Origin: JAABUE01 sp037440925
GTDB taxonomy: Bacteria; Chloroflexota; Anaerolineae; Anaerolineales; Villigracilaceae
Reading direction: 5' to 3'
Assembly (NCBI GenBank): GCA_037440925.1
Contig: JBBITF010000007.1
Span: 1-64,000, forward strand
Length of the DNA: 64,000 bases
The notes below the pieces were generated by a model. That model did not search any database. It saw nothing but the letters and a program-made list of their open reading frames with translations, and was not told the DNA's origin. Below, one piece after another: positions 40,685 through 47,576 of this stretch. Position numbers and translations under genes: made by a program. Each line of letters starts with the position of its first letter. The first letter of the stretch is position 1.

Positions 40685-42035
40685 GGCACACCTCCGCAAC
40701 CGCCTCGACCAGTGCGTCAATGTCTTCCTTGCTGTTCATTTCGGTCACGGCAATCAGCATGTGATTTTCGAGAGCGGGGTAATCTTGGCCCAGGTCGTAG
40801 CCGCCTAAGATGCCGTGTTCCAGCAGGTGCGTGTTGACTTCTTCGACTGATTTGGGCAAGCACAAGGCAAATTCATGGAAGAACGGTTCGTCGAAGCACA
40901 ACCCAACGCCAGGAATCTGGCTCAATTGCGCGGCAGCGTAATGGGCTTTGTGGTAGCACAATTCGGCTACCTGGCGTAGTCCTTGCTTGCCAACGGCGCT
41001 CAGGTAGATTGCCGAGGCCAGCGCCAGTAAGCCTTGATTGGAGCAGATGTTGGAGGTGGCGCGCTCGCGCTTGATGTGCTGTTCGCGGGCGGTCAGGGTC
41101 AGCACGTAAGCCCGCTGCCCGCGTTGGTCTACCGTTTCTCCCACCAGCCGCCCGGCCATCTTGTGGACAAATTGTTTGCGGGTGGTAAAGATGCCCAGCG
41201 ACGGGCCGCCGTACCACATCGGGATTCCCAGCGGCTGGCCCTCGCCGACCACCACATCTGCGCCCATCTCGCCGGGCGTCTTAAAAAGCGCCAGGGCAAT
41301 AGGGTTGACCACTACGCAAACCAGCGCGCCTTTCTGATGGGCCGACGCGATGAACTGCGTATAGTCATAGATGCGCCCGAAGAAGTCGGGATATTGGACG
41401 ATGACCAGCATGGTGTTATCGTCTATCAGCGCCTCAAGGCCGCTCGCTGGTACTTGCTCACCGCTCATTGACTTTGCCTCATCTCCAGTCACTTCCACAC
41501 CCATGCCTTGCGTGTAGGTGCGGACGACAGCGCGGTATTGCGGATGCACCGAGGGCGAGACGACCACCTTTGTCCGTTTGCCGCGGAATTGGGCGTAGGC
41601 CAGGTTGACGGCTTCAGCCGTAGCGGTGGCGCCGTCGTAATGCGAAGCGTTGGAGACCTCCATGCCGGTCAGTGCGCACATCAGAGATTGATATTCGAAG
41701 ATGGCTTGTAGTGTGCCTTGCGAGATTTCGGGCTGGTAGGGGGTGTAAGCGGTGTAGAATTCGCCGCGCCGCAGGATGTGGTCCACCACAGAGGGGATAT
41801 AGTGATTGTACATGCCTGCGCCGAGGAAGGAAGTCAACTGCCTGGTGGATTCGTTGGCTTCAGCCAGTTCGCTCAACTCGGCAGCGGCTTCCATTTCGGA
41901 CAAAGCAGGCGGTAAATCGAGTGTGGGGAAGCGATGCTTTTCAGGAATGTCTTTGAAGAGATCATCTAACGATTTCACGCCGATGGTCTCAAGCATCGCG
42001 TCCCGTTCTTTTGGGGAAATCGGGATATAGGTCAT
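40677..42035 (-). CDS. gcvPA: Glycine dehydrogenase (decarboxylating) subunit 1, P-protein alpha
   Basis: Protein of 452 residues starting MTYIPISPKERDAMLETIG. ASHYDGATATAEAVNLAY and GGPSLGIFTTRKQFVHKMAGRLVG match the P-protein N-terminal half. The PLP lysine is in the other subunit, as expected. The ATG at 42035 is 136 bases from gcvH, and a heptamer array fills this spacer. Confidence 0.96.
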   Translation of the reverse strand: MTYIPISPKERDAMLETIGVKSLDDLFKDIPEKHRFPTLDLPPALSEMEAAAELSELAEANESTRQLTSFLGAGMYNHYIPSVVDHILRRGEFYTAYTPYQPEISQGTLQAIFEYQSLMCALTGMEVSNASHYDGATATAEAVNLAYAQFRGKRTKVVVSPSVHPQYRAVVRTYTQGMGVEVTGDEAKSMSGEQVPASGLEALIDDNTMLVIVQYPDFFGRIYDYTQFIASAHQKGALVCVVVNPIALALFKTPGEMGADVVVGEGQPLGIPMWYGGPSLGIFTTRKQFVHKMAGRLVGETVDQRGQRAYVLTLTAREQHIKRERATSNICSNQGLLALASAIYLSAVGKQGLRQVAELCYHKAHYAAAQLSQIPGVGLCFDEPFFHEFALCLPKSVEEVNTHLLEHGILGGYDLGQDYPALENHMLIAVTEMNSKEDIDALVEAVAEVCHD

Positions 42036-42044
42036 GGTAACTCC

Positions 42045-42173
42045 AGTTTTCAGTGTTCAGTTTTCGGCTTTCTCGCTGAACGCTGCCTATTGAACACTGC
42101 TTGCTGAACGCTGCTCACTGAACACTGATTACTGATTACTGATAACTAATAACTGATAACTGATCACTGACTA
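42045..42173 (-). repeat. Heptamer array (ATCAGTT type) between gcvH and gcvPA
   Basis: About 17 heptamers of the form RCTGAWN on the plus strand (ATCAGTT on the minus strand) fill the gcvH-gcvPA spacer; the phase shifts once near 42073. The array touches the gcvH stop codon. Motif and length are those of the rplQ and E2 arrays. Confidence 0.88.
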
Positions 42174-42548
42174 ATGCGCTCTACTCTCGCAATAAGCGGT
42201 GTATGCAGCGGCGTCCATCACTTTGCCCGGCACACCGCCCTCCACTTTGACCATCCAGCCTTCGCCGAAGGGATCGGAGTTTAGGGTTTCGGGTTTGTCG
42301 GTCAGGGCGCTGTTGATCTCGACAACTTTACCGGCAGCAGAAGCGTAGACCTCTGCTGCGGCTTTGACCGATTCGACCGAGGCGATGGCTTTGCCGACTT
42401 CGAGAGTGTCGCCTACTGCGACAAGGATTTCGACGAAAACGATGTCGGAAAGTTGGTTTTGGGCATAATCGGTCAGGCCCATTTTGCCCGTAGCGGGATC
42501 GAACCACTCATCGGTTTCTGTGTATTGCAGGTTTGTAGGGACGTTCAT
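42171..42548 (-). CDS. gcvH: Glycine cleavage system H protein
   Basis: Protein of 125 residues. The lipoylated lysine is K62 in SVESVKAAAEVY. The N-terminal YTETDEWFDP is typical. GcvH shuttles the aminomethyl group between P, T and L proteins. AGGAG lies 7 bases before the ATG. Only the H and P proteins are in this operon; gcvT is not in the window. Confidence 0.96.
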   Translation of the reverse strand: MNVPTNLQYTETDEWFDPATGKMGLTDYAQNQLSDIVFVEILVAVGDTLEVGKAIASVESVKAAAEVYASAAGKVVEINSALTDKPETLNSDPFGEGWMVKVEGGVPGKVMDAAAYTAYCESRAH

Positions 42549-42591
42549 AGGTATACTCCTCATAATAGATAGATATAAGATTTGGCGAATC

Positions 42592-42623
42592 AAAAAGGAC
42601 GCACGATAAACCATCATGCGTCC
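42592..42623 (-). terminator. Riboswitch-controlled terminator upstream of gcvH
   Basis: On the minus strand GGACGCATGAT (42623-42613) pairs with ATCGTGCGTCC (42607-42597) around GGTTT, followed by five T. It lies directly after the second glycine aptamer and 44 bases before the gcvH ATG, as in an attenuator. Confidence 0.85.
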
Positions 42624-42887
42624 TCTGTCATGAACCTGAGAGATTCGATTAGTCTGCTGGTCGTCGGCCTCATAGCCTTATGGTCAGATGGTTTTGACGA
42701 TAAGACATCGCTATCCGACAATTAGACTAACTTTACACCGTCGGTATTCCTTGCGGAATTTTCCAGAGTGTTTCGGAAACAGGGTCCTTTTGCCTGAGAG
42801 TTTCACCTGGCCTCGCCGTTTCCAGGCTTGCACCTTCGGCGCTCATGACGTTCTACGTTTTTCGTATCCCGTGTGAGTCTCTTCCCT
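42624..42887 (-). promoter_or_regulatory. Tandem glycine riboswitch
   Basis: Two glycine aptamers in the gcvH leader. The 5' aptamer (about 42887-42782) has AGAGACTCACACGG, GCGCCGAAGGTGCAA and CTCTCAGGCAAAAGGACC. The 3' aptamer (about 42778-42624) has ATACCGACGGTGTAAAG and CTCTCAGGTTCATGACAGAGGAC, with a longer arm in between. Glycine binding normally relieves the terminator and switches the gcv genes on. Confidence 0.9.
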
Positions 42888-42911
42888 GTTGCCGTTAAGT
42901 TGTACAATTCC

Positions 42912-42940
42912 ATTCTACGGGCAGCGACGGCAGAAGTCAA
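42912..42940 (-). promoter_or_regulatory. Promoter of the gcv riboswitch operon
   Basis: On the minus strand TTGACT (42940-42935), a 17-base spacer and TAGAAT (42917-42912). Transcription would begin near 42905, just before the first aptamer. Confidence 0.7.
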
Positions 42941-42966
42941 GAGGATAAACATCCTGATTTTTTGTC

Positions 42967-43122
42967 TTACGCAGAACTGTTGTTTGTTTCGGCTTCGCCG
43001 GCGATCTTACGTCCACGCGGCTTTTTGGGCGCTTGGGGGGCGGGGGATTCTGCTTCAGGGGCGGGGGCCTCAGGGATAACGGGAGCAGGCGCGGGGGGCG
43101 TAGGAGGCGCGGCAGGTATTGG
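42967..43122 (-). pseudogene. In-frame extension after an amber codon
   Basis: After the TAG at 43125-43123 the same frame stays open for 51 codons to a TAA at 42969-42967. The extension reads PIPAAPPTPPAPAPVIPEAP, then APEAESPAPQAPKKPRGRK and AGEAETNNSSA. Its composition is that of a normal charged/proline tail, so it was probably translated until recently, or still is by readthrough. Confidence 0.6.
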
Positions 43123-43515
43123 CTACTGGGCTGGCGCGGGCATCCCGTTCAAACGGGCAAAATAGTCTTTCACTTGCGGGTCGTTATAAAACACCAGCGC
43201 CAGGATGCCCACGATCATCGAGAAGAAGTTTCCCGTCAGCAGGCAGAGAATCTCGAGGATGGCGATGGTCTGCGAAGGCCAAAGCGGACGGATTGGCTCG
43301 TTCAACAATTTGATTGCGTAGAGGATTTCGAACACGCCCAGAATGGTTGGCAGGATGGCAAACGGCGCCAGGCAGATGAGGATAACGCTGGCGGTGACGG
43401 TAGCGGTGGCCGCCAAACCCCAAAAGATGTTGACGATGCCGTTCACAAGCGTCAGCACGGCGATGGTCTTCACCAGGCCAGGCTTAGAATCAGGGGAAGG
43501 GGAATAGATGCCCAT
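43123..43515 (-). CDS. Small multi-pass membrane protein
   Basis: Protein of 130 residues with three to four transmembrane segments after a short N-terminus (MGIYSPSPDSKPGL). It ends NGMPAPAQ at an amber codon, and the frame continues open beyond it. The hydrophobic layout resembles DUF4190-like small membrane proteins; function unknown. AGGAG lies 6 bases before the ATG. Confidence 0.75.
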   Translation of the reverse strand: MGIYSPSPDSKPGLVKTIAVLTLVNGIVNIFWGLAATATVTASVILICLAPFAILPTILGVFEILYAIKLLNEPIRPLWPSQTIAILEILCLLTGNFFSMIVGILALVFYNDPQVKDYFARLNGMPAPAQ

Positions 43516-43576
43516 GAGAACTCCTGTGTGATTTGTTTAATGAGACTTACGCAGCCCGCCAGATTTGGTTGCAAAC

Positions 43577-43602
43577 AAAAAGGCCTGCTCACAGCAGGCC
43601 CG
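43577..43602 (-). terminator. Rho-independent terminator of the DUF4870-like gene
   Basis: On the minus strand GGCCTGCT (43600-43593) pairs with AGCAGGCC (43589-43582) around a 3-base loop, followed by five T. It lies about 82 bases after the stop at 43684. Confidence 0.85.
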
Positions 43603-43683
43603 ATATTGGCAGACGCGAATCTTTTCAATAAGCAAGGGGGCGCCACGCCCTCGATTTCTTGAGGCGATACCAGCGTGCAGCGG

Positions 43684-44022
43684 TTAGACCCAGCCTTGAC
43701 CTTTGATGAAATTCGTCAGCACTGGGATTTCGACGTATTCGCCCTGGTAGGCTTTATAGGCCCAATAGAGGAATGCCAGCCATAGCAGCGGCACACACAG
43801 GCCGCCAAAACCCAGGGTGACGATGGATATGACAAAAGCCACAACAAAGAATACAATGCTGGCCGCTATGGATTGCACAGCATGGAACTTAAGGAAAGGA
43901 CGGTTTTTCTTCTCCTCCATCAGGAGCAAGATGATGCCAACAATGGGGGCAAAAACGTAGCCAAGCGCGGCCCACAGTTTGTCATCGCTGGTGATTTCGG
44001 GGTTCATCGGTTGTTCGGACAT
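43684..44022 (-). CDS. DUF4870 (Tic20-like) membrane protein
   Basis: Protein of 112 residues with three transmembrane segments. SDDKLWAALGYVFAPIVG, FLKFHAVQSI and a Gly/Leu-rich middle segment match DUF4870. AGGAGGAACC precedes the ATG. Related proteins are widespread and of unknown function. Same strand as the small membrane protein downstream. Confidence 0.85.
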   Translation of the reverse strand: MSEQPMNPEITSDDKLWAALGYVFAPIVGIILLLMEEKKNRPFLKFHAVQSIAASIVFFVVAFVISIVTLGFGGLCVPLLWLAFLYWAYKAYQGEYVEIPVLTNFIKGQGWV

Positions 44023-44193
44023 AAATTGGTTCCTCCTGGTATAGGCGTGGGATGATGTTATACATTGTACAATGAAATCGGATAAAAATCAACCAAATTA
44101 ATAACTCGTTGGTACTATCTCGATGTAGCATTCCTCTTGAGAATCTAGCACAACCGCGAAGATTCTGCGTAGCATTTCAGTTTGTTGTGTGCA

Positions 44194-44353
44194 TGACTCC
44201 ACTGCAAAAAGGTATTTGCACCGCAGAGCGCGCAGAGAACGCTGAGATTTTTTACCGATTCTGCAAAGAAAAGGCGCTCTTGATGCGGGTTTTGCAAATT
44301 TTCAACCTGCGCGCTCCGCGTTCTCGGCGGTTATGGTTTTTGCAGTGCAGTCA
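44194..44353 (+). mobile_element. Short inverted-repeat element (MITE-like), copy 2
   Basis: 160 bp between TGACTCCACTGCAAAAA (44194) and TTTTTGCAGTGCAGTCA (ending 44353); these termini are inverted repeats with 16 of 17 bases matching. It aligns with the reverse complement of 27577-27737 throughout. No target-site duplication seen, no ORF. Confidence 0.78.
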
Positions 44354-44366
44354 AAAGTACAAAGGT

Positions 44367-44394
44367 TTGCGGCACAGGCGCGCTATGTTACAAT
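44367..44394 (+). promoter_or_regulatory. Promoter of fmt
   Basis: TTGCGG (44367-44372), a 16-base spacer and TACAAT (44389-44394). The start codon at 44403 is only 8 bases past the -10 box and no Shine-Dalgarno is visible, so the transcript is probably leaderless. Confidence 0.6.
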
Positions 44395-44402
44395 TGTCAA
44401 GC

Positions 44403-45335
44403 ATGTCTGTGCGAATTGTTTTCATGGGGTCGCCCGCTTTTGCCTTGCCCAGCCTGCGGGCGTTGCGTAAGTCTCAGGCTTGCGCTACTGAGGTCGTCGG
44501 CGTTGTCACTCAGCCCGACCGCGCCTCGGGACGCGGGCGCGAATTGAAAGCGCCGCCGGTCAAAACCCTGGCGCTCGAATTGGGAATTCCGATTATCCAG
44601 CCCGAAAAATTGCATCAACCTGAAGCCATGCAGCAGTTGAGCGCCTGGCAGCCCGATTTGATTGTGGTGGCGGCCTTCGGGCAAATTTTACGCCCTGAAG
44701 TGCTGCGTCTGCCGCGTTTTGGCTGCATCAACGTTCATGCTTCCCTGTTGCCGCGCTGGCGGGGCGCTGCGCCTGTTCAAGCCGCCATCCTCGCGGGCGA
44801 CGAAGAGACGGGCGTCACCATCATGAAAATGGACGCGGGATTGGACACCGGCCCCATCCTCAGTCAGCGCGCTCTGCGCATCTTGCCAGACGAGACGGCT
44901 GCTTCCCTTATGGATAGGTTATCTACGCTGGGAGCGGACTTATTGCTCGAAACGTTGCCCGGCTATCTCGCCGGCGAGATTCTTCCTCGCCCGCAGGCCG
45001 AGCAGGATGTGACGTATGCGCCGATGTTGAAGAAGGAAGACGCTCGCCTGGATTTCAATCGTTCTGGCGCAGCGTTGGCCCGCCAGGTGCGCGCCTATCA
45101 TCCCTGGCCGGGCGCTTTCATGGATTGGCAGGGCGCGCCGCTCAAGATTCGCCAGGCGCACGTTGTCAGAGATTTCGGCGACGTTGTCCAACCGCCGGGC
45201 GCACGCACAGTGATGAATGGGACGCCGGCCGTCTTTGCCGGAGATAACACGCTGCTGGTTTTGGATGAGGTTCAACCGGCGGGCAAGAATCCCATGAGCG
45301 GCAAAGCCTTTTTGAGTGGGGCGCGCGCTTGGTGA
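44403..45335 (+). CDS. fmt: Methionyl-tRNA formyltransferase
   Basis: Protein of 310 residues. Catalytic N110, H112 and D148 are visible in CINVHASLLPRWRGAAP and MDAGLDTGP. The N-terminal formyltransferase domain and the C-terminal OB-fold are complete. It formylates initiator Met-tRNA. Usually near def; here it is next to a TIR element and a membrane protein gene. The open frame extends upstream, but ATG 44403 gives the family start MSVRIVFMGSPAFA. Confidence 0.95.
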   Translation: MSVRIVFMGSPAFALPSLRALRKSQACATEVVGVVTQPDRASGRGRELKAPPVKTLALELGIPIIQPEKLHQPEAMQQLSAWQPDLIVVAAFGQILRPEVLRLPRFGCINVHASLLPRWRGAAPVQAAILAGDEETGVTIMKMDAGLDTGPILSQRALRILPDETAASLMDRLSTLGADLLLETLPGYLAGEILPRPQAEQDVTYAPMLKKEDARLDFNRSGAALARQVRAYHPWPGAFMDWQGAPLKIRQAHVVRDFGDVVQPPGARTVMNGTPAVFAGDNTLLVLDEVQPAGKNPMSGKAFLSGARAW

Positions 45336-45393
45336 ACGGTTGGCCGTTTTTGGTCGTGGCGCGGCACAAATCAGTTGATTCACAGGTGCTGAT

Positions 45394-45852
45394 ATGGCTC
45401 AAAGGAAAGATGATCGTTTTGTCAGTCTGTTCAATTGGCTCGAAGGGGTGATTTATTATTTCATTGCGGCGGCCTTGATTATAGCGGCGCTGGCTGCGCT
45501 GGTCTTGGCGGGCGCGCAGTTTTTCAGCGGTCTTTCAGCCGATTTATATGACGCCGTTTTGCGCTTGCTGGATGCGTTATTATTGGTGATGATGTTGGTA
45601 GAAATCTTGCACACCATCAACATTTCGCTGCGGCAGCATGTCCTCACCTCTGAGCCGTTTTTGATTGTGGGGCTGATCGCAGCCGTGCGGCGAATGCTGG
45701 TCATTACAGCCGAGCAATCGCGCCTCATCGAGAATCCCGAAGTGTTTCGATTGATGTTGTTGGAATTGATGCTGCTGGGCGGCATTATCCTGACGCTTTC
45801 GCTTGCCATTTTCATCTTACGGCGCTCTCGGGGGGCTGATGCAGGCTCTTGA
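45394..45852 (+). CDS. PsiE-like membrane protein
   Basis: Protein of 152 residues with four transmembrane segments, starting MAQRKDDRFVSLFNWLEGVI. LVEILHTINISLRQH and LIVGLIAAVRRMLVI match phosphate-starvation-inducible PsiE. The role of PsiE is not well known. No Pho box was looked for successfully. Starts 58 bases after fmt. Confidence 0.85.
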   Translation: MAQRKDDRFVSLFNWLEGVIYYFIAAALIIAALAALVLAGAQFFSGLSADLYDAVLRLLDALLLVMMLVEILHTINISLRQHVLTSEPFLIVGLIAAVRRMLVITAEQSRLIENPEVFRLMLLELMLLGGIILTLSLAIFILRRSRGADAGS

Positions 45853-45926
45853 CCCCCATGGGGAAACAGCGCAAATCACAGGCCGTTTGTCATCAAGAAT
45901 GCAGTCAAAAGCCATTTTTTAGCGTT

Positions 45927-45957
45927 TTGAGAGCCTCTATGCCAAATTTGATATAAA
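45927..45957 (+). promoter_or_regulatory. Possible promoter of glpK
   Basis: TTGAGA (45927-45932) and TATAAA (45952-45957), spaced by 19 bases, lie about 100 bases before glpK. The boxes are acceptable but the spacing is long. AGGAAGG precedes the glpK ATG. Confidence 0.4.
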
Positions 45958-46054
45958 ATGTGAAGGAAAGAACATTCAGAAGATTACCATAAGCCTTTGG
46001 AAGGGTATTTGCAAAGAGACAAATTAAGCCTGACAAAACTTCAGGAAGGTGCGT

Positions 46055-47533
46055 ATGCCAAAGTACATTGCCGCCATTGACCAGGGAACCACCAGCACAC
46101 GTTGTATTCTCTTCGACCATGCGGGGAATATTGTTGCCTTAGCGCAGAAAGAACACCAGCAAATTTACCCCAAACCTGGGTGGGTGGAACATGACCCGCT
46201 GGAAGTGTGGGAGCGCACGCAGAGCGTTATCCGCGGCGCGTTGGATCAGGCCGGCGTGGAGGCCGCGCAGATTGCGGCAGTGGGCGTCACCAACCAGCGT
46301 GAGACAACCGTGGTGTGGGAACGGGCCACCGGCCGTCCGATCTACAACGCCATCGTGTGGCAAGATACTCGCACCGATAGCATCTGCGCTGACCTGGCCA
46401 AAGAGGGTGGCCAGGATCGCTTCCGCCTCACGACCGGCTTGCCTCTGGCAACTTATTTTTCTGGCCCCAAGATCAAGTGGATTTTGGATCATATCCCCGG
46501 CGCGCGTGAACAAGCCGAAAGAGGCGACCTGCTCTTTGGCAACATGGATACCTGGGTGATTTGGAATCTGACCGGCGCGCATGTCACCGATGTTACGAAC
46601 GCCTCTCGCACGCTGTTGATGGATTTGCACACGCTCGATTGGGACGATGAAATCTTGAACCTGCTTGGTATTCCGCGCGCTATGCTGCCGCAAATTCGCT
46701 CTTCCTCTGAAGTGTATGGGAACGCCAGGGGCGCTTTGGGCGGCGCGCCGGTGAGTGGCGATTTAGGCGATCAGCAAGCGGCGCTCTTTGGGCAAACCTG
46801 TTATTCCCCCGGCGAGGCCAAGAATACTTATGGAACGGGCTGTTTCATGTTGCTCAATACCGGTCAGAAGCCGGTGCCGTCGAAATCGGGCCTTTTGACC
46901 ACGCTAGGCTATAAAATTGGCGACCAACCTGCCGTGTATGCCTTGGAGGGCTCGATTGCCATTGCCGGCGCATTGGTGCAGTGGTTACGTGACAACCTTG
47001 GCCTCATCGAAAAGTCATCAGATGTGGAAGCCCTGGCGCGCAGCGTAGAGGATAACGGCGGCATCTATTTTGTGCCGGCTTTCTCTGGCTTGTTTGCTCC
47101 TTATTGGCGCTCGGATGCGCGCGGCGTCATCGTTGGGATGACGCGCTATGTCAACAAGGGGCATATTGCTCGCGCAGCCCTCGAAGCGACCGCCTTCCAA
47201 ACGCGCGAAGTGCTGGACGCTATGGAAGCCGATTCGGGCGTGCGTCTGACGACGCTGAAGGTAGACGGCGGCATGGTCTTCAACGAGTTATTGATGCAAT
47301 TCCAGGCTGACCTGCTGGATGTTCCTGTCATTCGTCCTAAAGTGGCCGAGACGACCGCCCTGGGCGCGGCTTATGCGGCCGGCCTGGCGGTGGGCTTTTG
47401 GAAGAATTTCGATGAGTTGCGCGCCAATTGGGGCTGTGACAAGGAATGGCAGCCTTGCATGGATGCCGAGAAAAGAAATGCCATGTATGCTCATTGGAAA
47501 AAAGCAGTGACGCGCACTTTTGAGTGGGTATAA
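46055..47533 (+). CDS. glpK: Glycerol kinase
   Basis: Protein of 492 residues of the FGGY kinase family, starting MPKYIAAIDQGTTSTRCILFD. It phosphorylates glycerol to sn-glycerol 3-phosphate. GATGQKPVPS-type substrate segments, GGPVSGDLGDQQAALFGQ and KVDGGMVFNELLMQFQADLL are present. A GTG at 46049 is an alternative start. glpD follows after 43 bases. No glpF is in the window. Confidence 0.96.
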   Translation: MPKYIAAIDQGTTSTRCILFDHAGNIVALAQKEHQQIYPKPGWVEHDPLEVWERTQSVIRGALDQAGVEAAQIAAVGVTNQRETTVVWERATGRPIYNAIVWQDTRTDSICADLAKEGGQDRFRLTTGLPLATYFSGPKIKWILDHIPGAREQAERGDLLFGNMDTWVIWNLTGAHVTDVTNASRTLLMDLHTLDWDDEILNLLGIPRAMLPQIRSSSEVYGNARGALGGAPVSGDLGDQQAALFGQTCYSPGEAKNTYGTGCFMLLNTGQKPVPSKSGLLTTLGYKIGDQPAVYALEGSIAIAGALVQWLRDNLGLIEKSSDVEALARSVEDNGGIYFVPAFSGLFAPYWRSDARGVIVGMTRYVNKGHIARAALEATAFQTREVLDAMEADSGVRLTTLKVDGGMVFNELLMQFQADLLDVPVIRPKVAETTALGAAYAAGLAVGFWKNFDELRANWGCDKEWQPCMDAEKRNAMYAHWKKAVTRTFEWV

Positions 47534-47576
47534 ACCCTCCCTCTTGCGTCTTCCACTTGATGACCGGAACAGAAAC

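Larger units (their letters stand above)
44023..44402. other. 380-base gap with a TIR element and the fmt promoter
   Basis: No gene. It holds the second TIR element (44194-44353) and, 14 bases past it, a promoter for fmt. An upstream open frame into fmt exists but runs through the repeat and has no family residues. Confidence 0.6.

Noticed and set aside
42045..42173. Heptamer array as a CRISPR or iteron origin
   Set aside because: Seven-base period without spacers and no replication or cas gene nearby.
43033..43662. 209-residue plus-strand ORF near the small membrane protein
   Set aside because: Antisense to a membrane protein gene and its tail; composition reflects the opposite strand.
44109..44402. 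N-terminal extension of fmt by the open frame
   Set aside because: It passes through the TIR element; the family start is at 44403, next to its promoter.
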